DNA of 64,000 nt from Mycolicibacterium flavescens (GCA_900637135.1 LR134353.1:2666001-2730000); one strand, 5' to 3'. Counted from the first letter of the stretch, positions 1-10,905 are shown. Translations and numbers: made by a program. Notes: generated by a model not told the origin, from the letters alone.

Positions 1-1297
1 CGGTGGTCGCCTCGTCACTGGACACCGAGACGTGGTCGTCGTCGACCAGCCAGACGTTGATGCCGCGTGTCTTGGCGGCCTCGCGCACCGCCGCTGCCCG
101 GCCGGGCACCTTGGCCAGAACGGTGTCGAAGAACTCGCGGTGCACGACCTCGACCCCGGCTGCCGTCAACCCGGCCGCCACCGCACGCGCCCGCTGGTAC
201 ACCCGGCGGGCGATCCCGGTCAGGCCGTCGGCGCCGTGGTAGCTGACGTACATCGCGGCCATCACCGCCAGCAGCACCTGCGCGGTGCAGATGTTGCTGG
301 TGGCCTTGTCGCGGCGGATGTGCTGTTCGCGGGTCTGCAACGCCAACCGGTACGCCGGCGCGCCGTCGGCATCGAGCGACACCCCGACAAGGCGGCCCGG
401 CAGCTGGCGCGCGTGCTTGGCGTGCACGGCCAGATATCCCGCATGGGGTCCACCGAAACCCATTGGCACACCGAATCTCTGGGTGCTTCCGAACGCGACA
501 TCGGCGCCGATCTCACCGGGCGGGGTGAGCAGCGTCAACGCCAGCAGGTCCGCACCGATCGCGACCAAAGCGTCGCGGTCATGGGCTTGGGCGACGAGCT
601 CGCTCCAGTTCACGACGGCGCCACTGGCTCCCGGCAGTTGAGCGATGACGCCGAAGAAGTCGCCGTCTGGCAGTCCCTGGGTCAGATCGGCGGTGACGAT
701 CTCGATGCCGAGCGGTTCGGCGCGGGTGGCCAGCACCGCGGCGCTCTGGCGGAACAGGTCGGCGTCGACGGCCAGCCGGTTCGACGGCCCGCGCACTGCG
801 CGGTGCATCAGCGTCATCGCCTCGGCGGCCGCCGTGCCCTCGTCGAGCATGGACGCGTTGGCGACCTCGAGCCCGGTCAGATCGGTCACCATGGTCTGGA
901 AGTTGAGCAGCGCCTCGAGGCGGCCCTGGCTGATCTCCGGCTGATACGGGGTGTAGGCGGTGTACCAGGCGGGGTTTTCAAGGATGTTGCGGCGCAACAC
1001 CGGCGGGGTCAGCGTGTCGTAGTAGCCCTGGCCGATCATCGACACGGCCACGGTGTTCACGTCGGCGAGCGCGCGCAGTTCGGTCAGCGCCTCGTCCTCG
1101 GAGGCGGCCGCGGGCAGCCGGTCGAGCCCCGGGGCCAAATCGTCGGCCGACAGCGCGTCGAGGATGCCCGACGGCAGCGCCTTCTCGGCTAGTTCGTCGA
1201 GCGAGGAGACTCCGATCGTCTCGAGCATGCTGGCGACGGCGTCGGCATCCGGTCCGATGTGGCGGTCGGCGAAATCGGGCTGATGGTGATCGAACAC
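1..1297 (-). CDS. gcvP: Glycine dehydrogenase (P-protein of the glycine cleavage system), N-terminal part
   Basis: PLP-dependent P-protein, which decarboxylates glycine and passes the aminomethyl group to lipoyl-GcvH. The visible 432 codons open with a GTG start and [20 protein letters not shown], then the typical P-protein N-terminal half, including [29 protein letters not shown] and [20 protein letters not shown]. The remainder, with the PLP lysine, lies beyond the left edge, so the gene is cut by the window and is not a pseudogene on this evidence. A GGAG lies about ten bases before the GTG, and a glycine riboswitch lies directly upstream on the same strand. It corresponds to Rv1832 in the M. 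tuberculosis order. A long open frame on the opposite strand is antisense to it. Confidence 0.97.
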   Translation of the reverse strand, partial: MFDHHQPDFADRHIGPDADAVASMLETIGVSSLDELAEKALPSGILDALSADDLAPGLDRLPAAASEDEALTELRALADVNTVAVSMIGQGYYDTLTPPVLRRNILENPAWYTAYTPYQPEISQGRLEALLNFQTMVTDLTGLEVANASMLDEGTAAAEAMTLMHRAVRGPSNRLAVDADLFRQSAAVLATRAEPLGIEIVTADLTQGLPDGDFFGVIAQLPGASGAVVNWSELVAQAHDRDALVAIGADLLALTLLTPPGEIGADVAFGSTQRFGVPMGFGGPHAGYLAVHAKHARQLPGRLVGVSLDADGAPAYRLALQTREQHIRRDKATSNICTAQVLLAVMAAMYVSYHGADGLTGIARRVYQRARAVAAGLTAAGVEVVHREFFDTVLAKVPGRAAAVREAAKTRGINVWLVDDDHVSVSSDEATT

Positions 1298-1329
1298 TCG
1301 GGCTACTCCAGACGCGTGCAGGCAGAGGA

Positions 1330-1573
1330 CCGCTGGGTTCCTCCCCCTCTGTCGTCGACCCGCTGCGGGCGCCTGAGAGATTCGGCGATCACGACGGTGC
1401 GAGAAGCGCCTTTCCCCATGGGCGGGCGAGGGCGGCCGGGCGGACCCGACCGGAGCTCACCGCTTTCCAGAGGCATCGGGGTCTCCTGCGGTCCTGGGTG
1501 CCTGAGAGGTTGACGGAGAGGTGTTGCTCCTTCGGCGTCCGTGACTGGCCGCCACGAAACTCTCCCGCACAAG
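1330..1573 (-). promoter_or_regulatory. Tandem glycine riboswitch upstream of gcvP
   Basis: Read on the minus strand, the leader contains hallmarks of the glycine riboswitch twice: GGGAGAGTTTCG, CGCCGAAGGAGCAAC, CCTCTCAGGCACC and CCTCTGGAAAGCGG in the first aptamer, then GCCGAATCTCTCAGGCGCC and ACAGAGGGGGAGGAACCC in the second. Boundaries are approximate; the aptamers meet near position 1450. The 3' end falls about 30 bases before the gcvP GTG, so it is placed to control transcription or ribosome access. Glycine riboswitches of this class usually switch glycine-degrading genes on. Only gcvP is behind it; gcvH lies in a different operon 3 kb away. This element fills the stretch between gcvP and resR. 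Confidence 0.93.
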
Positions 1574-1643
1574 CGCGATGCGCTGACGAGTTTACCGTCA
1601 GAGGCGCTGACCTCGACAGCGTGCGGGTGCGTGGCCCGGAATC

Positions 1644-2279
<636 letters not shown>

Positions 2280-2503
2280 TTCCAGATTCCTCTCGCCGAT
2301 CGAACCCGCCTCTGTGACCTGCGTGGGGCACACATCTGCCAAGCCCGAGTGTGTCGAGCATACGCTTCTCGCCGTCCGCGGACTGCCCATCAGTGGTCCG
2401 GCCCCCAAAGTATGGCTGCCCGATTCGCCGATGGGGAAACCCTGCGCCGCGTGTCGAAGCGACGAGACGTTTCCGTGACAAACCCGCAGGACGTCGGCCG
2501 CCT

Positions 2504-2998
2504 CTAGGTGGCCTTGAAGTCGTCCGGTGAGACGCTGTCGAGGAACTCCTTGAACTTCTCGACCTCGTCCTCGCGCACCGCGCCCGCCGCTTCGTCGTCG
2601 TTCTCGTCGGGAATGATCAGCCCGGCCTCCGCCAGCACCGCTTCCTCGACGTAGATTGGCACCCCGACCCGCAGCGCGATCGCCACGGAATCCGACGGAC
2701 GCGCCGAGACCTTGATGTCGCGGTCGAAGATCAGGTCGGCGTAGAAGGTGCCCTCCTGCAGGTCGACGATGCGCACCTCTTTGAGCGAATGACCAAGCGC
2801 GGCAATGACATCTCGAATCAGATCGTGTGTCAGCGGCCGGGCCGGCTCGACGCCCTGCTGTTCGAGCGCGATCGCGGCGGCCTCCGACTGGCCGATCCAG
2901 ATGGGCAGATACCGGTCGCCGTTGGACTCCCTCAGCAGCAGGACCGGCTGGTTCTGCGGCTGCTCCACGCGAATGCCGACCACACGAACCTCACCCAT
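2504..2998 (-). CDS. Bifunctional nuclease family protein (DUF151, Rv1829-like)
   Basis: 164-residue protein of the DUF151/bifunctional nuclease family. It starts MGEVRVVGIRVEQPQNQPVL and carries the family core LPIWIGQSEAAAIALEQQG, RPLTHDLIRDVI and ARPSDSVAIALRVGVPI. The C-terminal 30 residues are acidic (PDENDDEAAGAVREDEVEKF). Family members are reported to have DNase/RNase activity, but the role in mycobacteria is unclear. The ATG start is unambiguous. It lies between two MerR regulators on the same strand, in the order conserved in M. tuberculosis. Confidence 0.93.
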   Translation of the reverse strand: MGEVRVVGIRVEQPQNQPVLLLRESNGDRYLPIWIGQSEAAAIALEQQGVEPARPLTHDLIRDVIAALGHSLKEVRIVDLQEGTFYADLIFDRDIKVSARPSDSVAIALRVGVPIYVEEAVLAEAGLIIPDENDDEAAGAVREDEVEKFKEFLDSVSPDDFKAT

Positions 2999-3058
2999 CT
3001 GTGTCTGCCCTCCGCACCGAAGAAGCGAGCTTCATAGCCATCGCTTCGAGTCTAATCC

Positions 3059-3808
3059 TCAGCGATCCAGTACGTCGCGCACAGCCGACTTGATCAACGA
3101 TGTGTGCAATGTGATCGCCAAGGCCGCCACTTCACGTGCCAGGTCGTCGGCCCGGTCGCGGGCGCCTGCCTTGTTGGCCTTGACGATCGGCCCCGCGATC
3201 TGGGCGATCAGATCGGACTGCCGATCGGCCGCCGACCGGAACGCCCGCAGGTGCCGGGGCTCGACGCCGTAGTCCTCCAGAGCGCGGGCGCACTGGGCGA
3301 TCACCACGGAATGCTCGTCGAAGAATCCGCCTCGTCCGGGCGTGATGATGCCGGCCTTGACGAGCGCGCCCAGCAGTTCTTCTCCGACGCCCGAGCGGGC
3401 CAGCAGATCCTCCCGCGACAGGCGCACCTGCGTCGGGGCCACCGCCGCCGCACCACCGGGAGCGTCGGCGCCGTCTGTGCCGTCTGAGGACACCGGAACC
3501 AAACGCGGTACGCCGTATGCCGATCCGTTCTGGGGCAGCTCGCCGTTGGGCTGTGCGTCGAGCTGTGCCTTGATCACCTTCAGCGGCAGGTACTGGTCGC
3601 GCTGGGCGGTGAGGATGAACCGCAGACGTGCGCAGTCGTACGCAGTGAACCGCCGGTAACCCGACGCGGTGCGCTCGGGGGTGACCAGGCCTTCGGCCTC
3701 CAGGAATCGGATCTTGGAAATGGTCACGTCCGGGAAGTCCGGTCGTAGCAGATCGAGGACCGCTCCGATCGACATCCCAGTGAGCGCGGGAGTGTCGGGT
3801 GCGCCCAT
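3059..3808 (-). CDS. ftsR: MerR-family regulator FtsR-like (Rv1828)
   Basis: 249-residue MerR-like regulator. The start ATG at 3808 ([20 protein letters not shown]) is chosen because the longer upstream frame is antisense-like and runs into garA. The N-terminal winged helix ([20 protein letters not shown], then [18 protein letters not shown]) is followed by a linker and a C-terminal dimerisation or effector region ([20 protein letters not shown]). The Corynebacterium homologue FtsR activates ftsZ; Rv1828 is its mycobacterial counterpart. It lies 31 bases downstream of garA and is probably co-transcribed with it. Confidence 0.92.
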   Translation of the reverse strand: MGAPDTPALTGMSIGAVLDLLRPDFPDVTISKIRFLEAEGLVTPERTASGYRRFTAYDCARLRFILTAQRDQYLPLKVIKAQLDAQPNGELPQNGSAYGVPRLVPVSSDGTDGADAPGGAAAVAPTQVRLSREDLLARSGVGEELLGALVKAGIITPGRGGFFDEHSVVIAQCARALEDYGVEPRHLRAFRSAADRQSDLIAQIAGPIVKANKAGARDRADDLAREVAALAITLHTSLIKSAVRDVLDR

Positions 3809-3839
3809 GGTTACTCTTCGCGCATGCGTTGGTCGACCA

Positions 3840-4319
3840 CTAGCCGGCCTGACCGCTGTCGTCGTTCTTCGGGCCGGTGAGGAACACCAGGCGGAACTTC
3901 CCGATCTGCACCTCGTCGCCGTTGGCCAGCACCGCCGAGTCCACCGGTTCGCGGTTGACGTAGGTGCCGTTGAGGCTGCCGACGTCGACCACCTGGAACT
4001 CACCGCTTTCGAGGCGGAACTCGGCATGTCTGCGGCTCACCGTGACGTCGTCGAGGAAGATGTCGCTGTCGGGATGCCGACCGGCCGACGTGGTGGGCTG
4101 GTCGAGCAGGAACCGCGATCCCGCGTTCGGCCCGCGCTTGACGACCAGCAGCGCCGATCCGGCGGGCAGACCTTCGACGCCCGAAACGGCGCCCTCGGTG
4201 CCAGCCGTGGCCGGGGCGTCCAGTTCGTTGAGGAAGTCGGCGCGGAAGACGGACGTCGTCTCCACGGTGACTTCGTCAGACGTCTGGTCGGTCCCAGAGT
4301 TCTGGTCGTTTTCCGTCAC
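3840..4319 (-). CDS. garA: FHA-domain glutamate-metabolism switch GarA (OdhI-like)
   Basis: 159-residue phospho-switch protein. The N-terminal tail holds [14 protein letters not shown]; by count the paired threonines are T21 and T22, the residues phosphorylated by PknG and PknB in M. tuberculosis GarA. An FHA domain follows at about residues 55-150, with [16 protein letters not shown] and SLNGTYVN. The unphosphorylated protein binds and inhibits 2-oxoglutarate decarboxylase and glutamate dehydrogenase; phosphorylation makes the tail fold onto its own FHA domain. It lies downstream of gcvH, so glycine cleavage and TCA/glutamate control genes sit together. It corresponds to Rv1827. Confidence 0.97.
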   Translation of the reverse strand: MTENDQNSGTDQTSDEVTVETTSVFRADFLNELDAPATAGTEGAVSGVEGLPAGSALLVVKRGPNAGSRFLLDQPTTSAGRHPDSDIFLDDVTVSRRHAEFRLESGEFQVVDVGSLNGTYVNREPVDSAVLANGDEVQIGKFRLVFLTGPKNDDSGQAG

Positions 4320-4451
4320 CCGCTGCTCCTAACTGGCTGCTGTGGCGATACCGCGTCTGATGTCGACCGTACCGCGCGGCGAGCGCGATTGTGCCCACCA
4401 CCGCCGGATCCGCCCTAGTTGGCGTCCGGTCTGCAAAACCCTAACAACCCG

Positions 4452-4847
4452 TCACTCGCTCACTGTGCTGCGGTAGCCGTCGGCGTCCAGCAGTGTGCCC
4501 AGCCCCTGCTCCAGGGCGGCGGGGTCGGCCTGCAGCTCGACCAGCCAACCCTCCCCATAGGGATCGGAGTTAACGAGCTGCGGACTTCCCTCGAGATCAC
4601 CGTTGACCGCAACGACTTTCGCGGTGACGGGGGCGTAGAGGTCCGACACCGACTTGGTGGACTCCACCTCGCCGAACGACTCGCCGGCAGTCACCTCGGC
4701 ACCGACGTCGGGCAGCTGGACGAACACCACGTCACCGAGTGCCGACTGGGCGTAATCAGTGATACCGACGCGCACGGTGTCGTCGCCGGTGCGCAACACC
4801 CACTCGTGTTCTTCGGTGTAGTGCAGGTCGGCTGGGATTTCGCTCAC
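4452..4847 (-). CDS. gcvH: Glycine cleavage system H protein
   Basis: 131-residue lipoyl carrier that shuttles the aminomethyl group between P- and T-proteins. It starts MSEIPADLHYTEEHEWVLRT and carries the lipoylation motif GEVESTKSVSDLYAPV, with K65 the modified lysine. The length is typical of GcvH. It belongs to the pgsA2-to-resR run on the minus strand and is not behind the glycine riboswitch that precedes gcvP. No gcvT is present in the window. It corresponds to Rv1826. Confidence 0.97.
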   Translation of the reverse strand: MSEIPADLHYTEEHEWVLRTGDDTVRVGITDYAQSALGDVVFVQLPDVGAEVTAGESFGEVESTKSVSDLYAPVTAKVVAVNGDLEGSPQLVNSDPYGEGWLVELQADPAALEQGLGTLLDADGYRSTVSE

Positions 4848-4894
4848 GGCGCTCCTCGTTGTTCAGCGGTTCGGCCCGGGTTGGCAACTGACCC

Positions 4895-5746
4895 TTATTT
4901 GACTGGCTGAGCGTATTGGCGCTGTTTCGGTTGTCGCAAGGCGGTCACGTCGACGCGGTCGGACTGCTGCACAGCCATGCTGCCGCCGACCCGTTCGACG
5001 CTGTCCATGGCGCCGCCGGGAATGGTCATGGCCGCGGCCAGGGTGGGCGGATCGCCAATGGCCAGAACCGAATACGGGGGGCTCATGGTGACGTCGTCGA
5101 TCACCAGGGCGCCCGGGTTGCCGACGACCCAGGTGTCGACGCCGACGCGCACCGCGGTCTGCGCGTCGGCTCCCCCTCCGCGGATCTCCATTGCCTCGGC
5201 GCCGGCGTTGCGCAGTTCGTTGATCACGTCGAGCAGCGTTTCGGCGGGCACCCCGGGCGCGGTGTCGGTGATGGTCAACGTCACACCGGGGCCGGTCGCG
5301 GGCACGGTGCCGATCAGGATGGACAGCGCGGCGAGCCGGGCCTGGGCGTTCTCGATGGCGGCCTGGTCGCTGCTGCCGGAGGCCTGCAATTGCGCCAGGG
5401 TGCGCTGCAGATCGTTCACCTCGGTGTTCAGCGCAGCCTCCCGCTGTTGCAGCGAGTCGAGCAGCACCAACAGGTCAGCGGGCCGGGCGGTCTCGAGCGA
5501 GTCACCGGACTCGTTCTGTCGAACCTGGGTCACGATCGCCACACCGAGCAGTACGCACAGCACCACGGCCAGCGCCCCGAACACCACCTGGGAGCGGCCC
5601 CTCCGCATCACCCCGGCGATTCCGCCCGCGCGCAGATCGCCGATGTCCTGAGACGGCTCGTCGGGTGGCAGTTCGTGGCGGCCGCCGCCGGCGCGACGGT
5701 CGTCGTTGTCATCGGGTAGGGAATGCTGCGGTGTGTGCTCATTCAT
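4895..5746 (-). CDS. DUF881 membrane-anchored protein (Rv1825-like)
   Basis: 283-residue DUF881 protein: hydrophilic acidic N-terminus, one membrane segment at about residues 54-74, a heptad-like helical stretch (LLVLLDSLQQREAALNTEV) and a C-terminal domain with GPGVTLTITD, LLDVINELRNAGAEAMEIRG and SPPYSVLAIGDP. The ATG at 5746 is preferred over the GTG two codons upstream because GAGGAG is then correctly spaced. The gene follows the DUF1290 gene by 15 bases. It is a paralogue of the gene at 6116-7033; both flank the small DUF1290 protein, a cassette found in actinobacteria and firmicutes, often near cell-division genes. Molecular function is unknown. Confidence 0.9.
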   Translation of the reverse strand: MNEHTPQHSLPDDNDDRRAGGGRHELPPDEPSQDIGDLRAGGIAGVMRRGRSQVVFGALAVVLCVLLGVAIVTQVRQNESGDSLETARPADLLVLLDSLQQREAALNTEVNDLQRTLAQLQASGSSDQAAIENAQARLAALSILIGTVPATGPGVTLTITDTAPGVPAETLLDVINELRNAGAEAMEIRGGGADAQTAVRVGVDTWVVGNPGALVIDDVTMSPPYSVLAIGDPPTLAAAMTIPGGAMDSVERVGGSMAVQQSDRVDVTALRQPKQRQYAQPVK

Positions 5747-5761
5747 GGGCACTCCTCGTCA

Positions 5762-6094
5762 TCACGCGCCGAACAACCTGCGGCGCAAAGCGGCTGCGTT
5801 GCCGAAGATCCGGATTCCGAGCACGACGATGATCGCCGTCGACAACTGCGTGCCGACCCCCAACTGGTCGCCGAGGTAGACGATCAGCGCGGCGACCAAC
5901 ACGTTGAACACGAACGACACCACGAACACCTTCGAGTCGAAGATGCGCTCCAGGTACGCGCGCAGGCCGCCGAAGACTGCGTCGAGCGCGGCGACGACCG
6001 CGATCGGCAGGTAGGGCTGGACGAACTCGGGCACGTCGGGGCGAAACACCAGGCCGAGCACCACGCCCACGATCAGTGCGGCGATTCCGATCAT
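5762..6094 (-). CDS. Small basic protein, DUF1290 integral membrane protein (Rv1824-like)
   Basis: 110-residue protein that is nearly all membrane segments: MIGIAALIVGVVLGLVF, a middle pair (YLPIAVVAALDAVFGGLRAY and FVVSFVFNVLVAALIVYLG) and STAIIVVLGIRIFGN near the basic C-terminus (RRRLFGA). The length and pattern fit the DUF1290 small basic protein family. It sits between two DUF881 genes in the same direction, a conserved arrangement. Function is unknown; the context suggests a three-component envelope complex. Confidence 0.92.
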   Translation of the reverse strand: MIGIAALIVGVVLGLVFRPDVPEFVQPYLPIAVVAALDAVFGGLRAYLERIFDSKVFVVSFVFNVLVAALIVYLGDQLGVGTQLSTAIIVVLGIRIFGNAAALRRRLFGA

Positions 6095-6115
6095 GTGTCT
6101 GACTCCATGTTCGTG

Positions 6116-7033
6116 TCATTGCCCAATCTGCTTGGCGAAGTTCAATTCTCGGACCGAGCCTGCGGGCAGCTGCAGCCCGTCGCCGGTGCTCACGCTCACC
6201 CCGACACCGTAGGAGGCCTCCAGCAGCCGCAGCCGCTGCAGGCCCGGGCTGCGATCGAACACCTCCTGCATCGCGTGCGGCGGTCCGATCGCGAGGACGA
6301 CATAAGGGCTGTTGATCGGTTGATTGTCGACCAGGATGCCGCCGCCCGCCTGTCGGATAGTGACATTGGGGCCGATCCGCACACCGCCGACCGACAGCGC
6401 TTCGGCGCCGCTGACCCACAACGAGTTGACGACCAGTTGCAGGTCGCGGTCGAGAATCACCTGCCTACTGCCCGGGACCCGTTCTTTGGACACGTCGCTC
6501 AGGTTGGCCGACGACGCGCCCGGGTCGGTGACGGTGATCGTCAGCCCGGGCCCGATCACGGGCGTGGCCGCGGCGGCGAAGCTCGCCTCGTCGAGGCGGC
6601 TGAGCAACTGCTGGCCGCGTGCGTCGCCCTCCAGGCGCCTGCGGCGTTCGTCGTCGACCTCGGCCGCCAGTGTGTCCCGGCGCTCGGCGGCCGCGGTGGT
6701 GTCGGCCTGCGCCGTCCGCACGCTGCCCGCAAGCACATGCTGCGTCTCCTGGACACCGGGTGCGGTCGCGCGCGCCTGGGCCACCGCGGCGGCGAACACC
6801 ACCACCAGCAGCAAGGCACCCGCCAGCTGCCAGACCCACTGTTGCCACTTCGGCCGCTCGCGGCCGGCGACCTTCGCCTCGGCGGCCGCGGCGTACCCCG
6901 GATCGAGGTGATCGGTCAGCAGCGACCGCAGCAGGGACGGCACCGGAATCTTGGTCGGCCGGTTCGCCTCGTGGGCGTTGCGGCCCGACTCCGGGTCATA
7001 GCCGCCGAGTGTGTTGCGGAAACTCTGCGTCAT
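6116..7033 (-). CDS. DUF881 membrane-anchored protein (Rv1823-like)
   Basis: 305-residue DUF881 protein. The start ATG at 7033 ([19 protein letters not shown]) overlaps the pgsA2 stop by four bases (ATGA), which supports both the start and translational coupling. One membrane segment lies at about residues 65-86 ([20 protein letters not shown]), followed by a charged helical region ([20 protein letters not shown]) and the DUF881 C-terminal domain ([26 protein letters not shown]). It is a paralogue of the gene at 4895-5746. Function is unknown. Confidence 0.92.
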   Translation of the reverse strand: MTQSFRNTLGGYDPESGRNAHEANRPTKIPVPSLLRSLLTDHLDPGYAAAAEAKVAGRERPKWQQWVWQLAGALLLVVVFAAAVAQARATAPGVQETQHVLAGSVRTAQADTTAAAERRDTLAAEVDDERRRRLEGDARGQQLLSRLDEASFAAAATPVIGPGLTITVTDPGASSANLSDVSKERVPGSRQVILDRDLQLVVNSLWVSGAEALSVGGVRIGPNVTIRQAGGGILVDNQPINSPYVVLAIGPPHAMQEVFDRSPGLQRLRLLEASYGVGVSVSTGDGLQLPAGSVRELNFAKQIGQ

Positions 7034-7656
7034 CGCGACACCTTCGGCAGTTGGCGCACCACCATGCCCACCTGGATCAGGTAGAGCACCCCTGACCACA
7101 GGTACATCAGCAGACCCCAGATCAGAAAGCCCCACCCGATGGCCAGCACCACCCGGCTCCACGTGGCGTCCCACTGCCCCAACAGGATCAGCGGCAGACC
7201 CGACATCAACGCGAACGTGGCGGCCTTGCCGATGTAGGTGACCGGCAGCGCGGTCAGGCCGCGGCTGCGCAGCAGCGGCAGCGTCGCGGCCAGCACGGCG
7301 TCACGCCCGATCAAGGTGAGCACGATCCACCACGGCAGCGACCCGTGCAGCCCCATGGCGATCGGGACCGTCAGCATGTAGATGCGGTCCACGGCGGGAT
7401 CGAGCAGCTCCCCCAGCCGCGATGACTGGTTGTCGACCAGCCGGGCGATCTTGCCGTCGGCCCAGTCGGAGAACCCGCTGAACATCAGCACGGCCACCGC
7501 CCAGGCGTTGGCATGCACCACGAGCAGCAGCCACAGGAAGACCGGCACCAGCACCAGACGCACCGCGCTGAGCACGTTGGGCACGGTGAGCACCCGGTCG
7601 CGGGCCTGACCCGCCCCCTCCGGCGGCGAAGGCACCTGGCCATGCGCCTCGGTCAT
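7030..7656 (-). CDS. pgsA2: CDP-alcohol phosphatidyltransferase PgsA2
   Basis: 208-residue integral membrane enzyme of phospholipid synthesis; the family transfers a phosphatidyl group from CDP-diacylglycerol to an alcohol. The catalytic signature is complete: D64, D67-G68, A71-R72, G82, D86 and D90. The spacer between A-R and G is nine residues (LVDNQSSRL), one more than the usual eight. Several membrane helices follow. The substrate alcohol cannot be read from the sequence; the Rv1822 homologue is annotated as phosphatidylglycerophosphate synthase, while some actinobacterial relatives act as cardiolipin synthases. It is coupled by ATGA to the downstream DUF881 gene and lies nine bases after secA2. 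Confidence 0.9.
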   Translation of the reverse strand: MTEAHGQVPSPPEGAGQARDRVLTVPNVLSAVRLVLVPVFLWLLLVVHANAWAVAVLMFSGFSDWADGKIARLVDNQSSRLGELLDPAVDRIYMLTVPIAMGLHGSLPWWIVLTLIGRDAVLAATLPLLRSRGLTALPVTYIGKAATFALMSGLPLILLGQWDATWSRVVLAIGWGFLIWGLLMYLWSGVLYLIQVGMVVRQLPKVSR

Positions 7657-7665
7657 GGGCTAAAC

Positions 7666-9987
7666 CTAGCGGAACACGCCCGGCAGGCTCAGCGCCGAGA
7701 GCGAGTCGTCGGCCAGTGGGTTGTCGTGCACCATGTACGTCCACGTCGAGGTCGGCCGGGCCAGCTTCGACAGGTCCACGCCCGGCTCGTCCTCGATCGA
7801 CGGCGCGGTTTCAAACGTCTGCTGGGCCGCCTCTATCGCGTCGGCGGCCAGCGATGCGAACGCGTCGACGGCCATGCGATGGAACTCGTCGATCGGGGTC
7901 TGGTTGCCCAGCGCCCGCAAATGGATGCTCTCGCGGATGTCGGCCAGGTACGCCAGGTGGTCAGCCCAGCCCCGGTCGAGGTGGTAGAGCATGATCAGCC
8001 GGCAGATCGTCTCCAGCTTCTCCTCACCGAGCCGTTCGACGACCTCCTCGTAACGCTTCGGCGACAGCTCGGCGAGCTCCTCGCGCGCTGTGGGCGCGCG
8101 CAGCAAGGTGTTTCGTCGTTCGACGATGATCGAGCGCTGCTGAGCGATCAGCTGGTTGTAGCGCCAGTTGGTGGCGTGGATGTCCAGCATCCGGCCTTCG
8201 GCGACGCGCTGGGCGTGGTCGAGCAGGCTGGCGGCCTTGGGGCTGACGACGCGGCCGTCCTCGTCGGTCTCCATCGGCAGCTTGTTGGGTTCCAGATGCG
8301 CGACGACGTCGTCTTCCCAGCTCGAGAAGAACACCGACGAGCCGGGATCGCCCTGGCGCCCGGCGCGGCCTCGCAACTGGTTGTCCAATCGCTCGGTGTG
8401 GTGGCGGCCGGTGCCGATGACGTGCAGCCCGCCGAGTTCGGCGACCTCATCGTGGTCGGCCTCGTCTGAGCCCCCGAGCCTGATGTCGGTACCCCGGCCT
8501 GCCATCTGCGTGGACACCGTGACGCTGCCCAGCGTGCCGGCCTCGGCGATCACCGCGGCCTCTTCGGCGTCGTTCTTGGCGTTCAGCACGACTGCGGGAA
8601 CACCTGCCTTGACGAGCTTCTCGTGCAGCTCTTCGGATTCCGCGACGTCGCGCGTGCCGACGAGCACCGGCTGGCGGGTCTGGTGAACCTCCTTGATGTG
8701 CTCGACGACCGCGTCGTTCTTGGCGGCCGCGGTGACGTACACCCGGTCGGGCTCGTCCTCGCGGATGTTCGGCTTGTTCGGTTCGATCGGTGACACGCCG
8801 AGCTTGTAGAACTGGCGCAGCTGTTCGCCGGCCGCCAGCGCGGTGCCGGTCATACCGCACACCGTCGCGTACCGGTTCACCAGCGCCTGGACCGTGATGG
8901 TGTCGAGCACCTCGCCGGTTTCGGTGGTCTCGATGCCCTCCTTGGCCTCGACCGCGGCCTGCAGGCCGTCGGGCCAGCGCTGCAGCTGCGCGATGCGGCC
9001 GCGCGAGGCGTTGATCAGGTGCACAGCGTCGTCGCGGACGATGTAGTGCACGTCGCGTTGCAGCAGGACGTGGGCGTGCAGCGCCACGTTGATCTCGGTC
9101 AGCGTGCCCGAGACGTGCTCCTCGGAGTACAGGTCGATGCCGCCGAGTTTGGCTTCCATCTTCTGGGCGCCGATCTCGGTGAGATGGACGTTGCGGCTGT
9201 CGGTGTCGGTGTCGTAGTCGACGCCGGGGGTGAGTTCCCCGACCATGCGGATGATCTCGACCTTGGGGGTCTCGCGGTGGGTGGTGCCGGCCAACACCAG
9301 CGGCACCAACGCCTCGTCGACCAACACCGAGTCGGCCTCGTCGATCAGCGCGACGTCGGGGTTCGGCGAGACCAGATCGGCGACGTCGGTGACCAACTGG
9401 TCGCGCAGCACGTCGAACCCGATCTCGTTCACCGAGGCGTAGGTGACGTCGCACTGGTAGGCCGCGCGGCGCTCCTCGGCCGTCGAACTCTCGGTGATCC
9501 AGCCGACGGTCAGGCCCAGCGCCTCCAGAAGCGGGCCCATCCATTCGGCGTCGCGGCGCGCGAGGTAGTCGTTGATCGTGATGACGTGCACACTGCGCCC
9601 GCCCAGGGCGTAACCGGCCGCTGCGATCGCACCCGAGAGCGTCTTGCCTTCACCGGTGGCCATCTCGACCACGTCGCCCGCGAGCATGCGCAGGGCACCC
9701 AGAAGCTGAACGTCGAATGGCCGCAGCGAGGTTTTGCGCTCGGCGGCCTCGCGGGCAATCGCCAGAAACTGCGGGATGTCGCTCGACTCGGCGAGGTCGT
9801 CGAGGTTGAGCAACTTGGCGGCCTTGGCCAGCTTTTCGTCGTCGAGCGCCGCGGCCTTCTCGTCGAAGTCCGCCGAGTTGCGCACCTGCGCCATCGATTG
9901 CGCCTGGCTCCGGTCGGTGCTGGCGCCGAGCAGCTTCCAGAACCTATTGCTGACACGACCTGAAGTGCGGGTCTTCGTCTTTGCCAC
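7666..9987 (-). CDS. secA2: Accessory Sec translocase ATPase SecA2
   Basis: 773-residue preprotein translocase ATPase. Numbering from the GTG at 9987 ([20 protein letters not shown]) gives Walker A MATGEGKT at 109-116 with lysine K115, the number used for M. tuberculosis SecA2. [14 protein letters not shown] is the Walker B region, VCGMTGTA and [13 protein letters not shown] are helicase motifs, and RTNQ-type [17 protein letters not shown] is intact. It is shorter than SecA1 and lacks the C-terminal zinc-finger tail. SecA2 exports a small set of proteins with SecYEG. It is followed at once by pgsA2; the frame extends upstream to 10050, but that extension is unlike SecA2. Confidence 0.97.
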   Translation of the reverse strand: MAKTKTRTSGRVSNRFWKLLGASTDRSQAQSMAQVRNSADFDEKAAALDDEKLAKAAKLLNLDDLAESSDIPQFLAIAREAAERKTSLRPFDVQLLGALRMLAGDVVEMATGEGKTLSGAIAAAGYALGGRSVHVITINDYLARRDAEWMGPLLEALGLTVGWITESSTAEERRAAYQCDVTYASVNEIGFDVLRDQLVTDVADLVSPNPDVALIDEADSVLVDEALVPLVLAGTTHRETPKVEIIRMVGELTPGVDYDTDTDSRNVHLTEIGAQKMEAKLGGIDLYSEEHVSGTLTEINVALHAHVLLQRDVHYIVRDDAVHLINASRGRIAQLQRWPDGLQAAVEAKEGIETTETGEVLDTITVQALVNRYATVCGMTGTALAAGEQLRQFYKLGVSPIEPNKPNIREDEPDRVYVTAAAKNDAVVEHIKEVHQTRQPVLVGTRDVAESEELHEKLVKAGVPAVVLNAKNDAEEAAVIAEAGTLGSVTVSTQMAGRGTDIRLGGSDEADHDEVAELGGLHVIGTGRHHTERLDNQLRGRAGRQGDPGSSVFFSSWEDDVVAHLEPNKLPMETDEDGRVVSPKAASLLDHAQRVAEGRMLDIHATNWRYNQLIAQQRSIIVERRNTLLRAPTAREELAELSPKRYEEVVERLGEEKLETICRLIMLYHLDRGWADHLAYLADIRESIHLRALGNQTPIDEFHRMAVDAFASLAADAIEAAQQTFETAPSIEDEPGVDLSKLARPTSTWTYMVHDNPLADDSLSALSLPGVFR

Positions 9988-10062
9988 ACCGCTACCGTAC
10001 GCGCTGCGCTCCTGGCCGCGGGCGCGCGTGCCCGCTTCGCGACGCCGCATTTCGCCAGCAGC

Positions 10063-10905
10063 TCAGGGTTGGTCGACCGCGCGGAAGTCGATGCGGGCGA
10101 AATCGCACACCGGCTCGAAGCCGATCTTTCGATAGATCGCGTTCGAGGTCGGGTTGGCACGATCGGTGAACAGCACCACCGCCGCGTCGGCACGCTCCAA
10201 CGAGGCCCGGGAGGCCGCGGCGGTGACGGCCGAGCCGTAGCCATGGGCCCGGTGCTCCGCCGGTGTGAAGACCGGGCCGATGCGCGACACCCCCGCCACC
10301 GGCGCATGCAGCAGCGCCGTGCTGACCGGTGTGCCGTCGACGTCCCACATCAGGAACCGGTCGCCCCGGACGGCGGCGGCGTCGACGAAGCGAGCCCTCG
10401 CGGCGTCGTCGCGGGGGTGGCCGAACGTCTCGCCGAAAAAGCGCTCCATCCAGTCGGTCAGGAGGGCGCGATCGGTCTCGTCGGCCCATCGGGGCGCTCC
10501 TGCAACGCCGGTCGGTGGCTGCAGGGTTCCCAGCCGGTAGAGCCGCTCTTCGAGCGTGACGCCGCCCGGATGCCCGCCGTGCGACTGCCAAGCGTCGGCG
10601 ATTGCGACGGCCACCTGACGGAGCCCGCGCACCCCGGTCAGATCGGGTCGCCTCCTTAGGAGATCGCCGGCGACGACGTCGGCGCAATCTATCGGAATAC
10701 CGTTGCACACCAACGGGTATGACGGTGTTTGCATCGCGACGCCGACGACATCCGAGTTTTGCCACACCGACATCAGCAGGGTGCCGTCGGGGATTGCCGC
10801 GGCAAGGACTGTCAGCTCGACGGTGTTGGTGACCGGGTCGCGCCGGTACACCGGTTCGGCGATTGTGCGGAACTCGTCGGCGGAATCGTGAATGTCCACC
10901 TCCAT
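10063..10905 (-). CDS. GNAT-family N-acetyltransferase
   Basis: 280-residue protein whose C-terminal half is a GNAT/FR47-type acetyl-CoA binding domain: GVSRIGPVFTPAEHRAHGYG, AVTAAASRASLERADAAVVL, then NPTSNAIYRKIGFEPVCDF. The N-terminal half (VDIHDSADEFRTIAEPVYRR) is less conserved and may give substrate specificity. The acceptor is unknown. It separates secA2 from the ilvG-like gene; these two are neighbours in M. tuberculosis, so this gene looks like an insertion or retained extra gene. About 130 bases without a gene lie upstream. Confidence 0.88.
   Translation of the reverse strand: MEVDIHDSADEFRTIAEPVYRRDPVTNTVELTVLAAAIPDGTLLMSVWQNSDVVGVAMQTPSYPLVCNGIPIDCADVVAGDLLRRRPDLTGVRGLRQVAVAIADAWQSHGGHPGGVTLEERLYRLGTLQPPTGVAGAPRWADETDRALLTDWMERFFGETFGHPRDDAARARFVDAAAVRGDRFLMWDVDGTPVSTALLHAPVAGVSRIGPVFTPAEHRAHGYGSAVTAAASRASLERADAAVVLFTDRANPTSNAIYRKIGFEPVCDFARIDFRAVDQP

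Noticed and set aside
32..1192. 386-codon open frame on the plus strand
   Set aside because: It is antisense to gcvP, whose translated sequence is clearly the P-protein; the plus-strand product has shadow-type composition (Arg, Gly, His rich).
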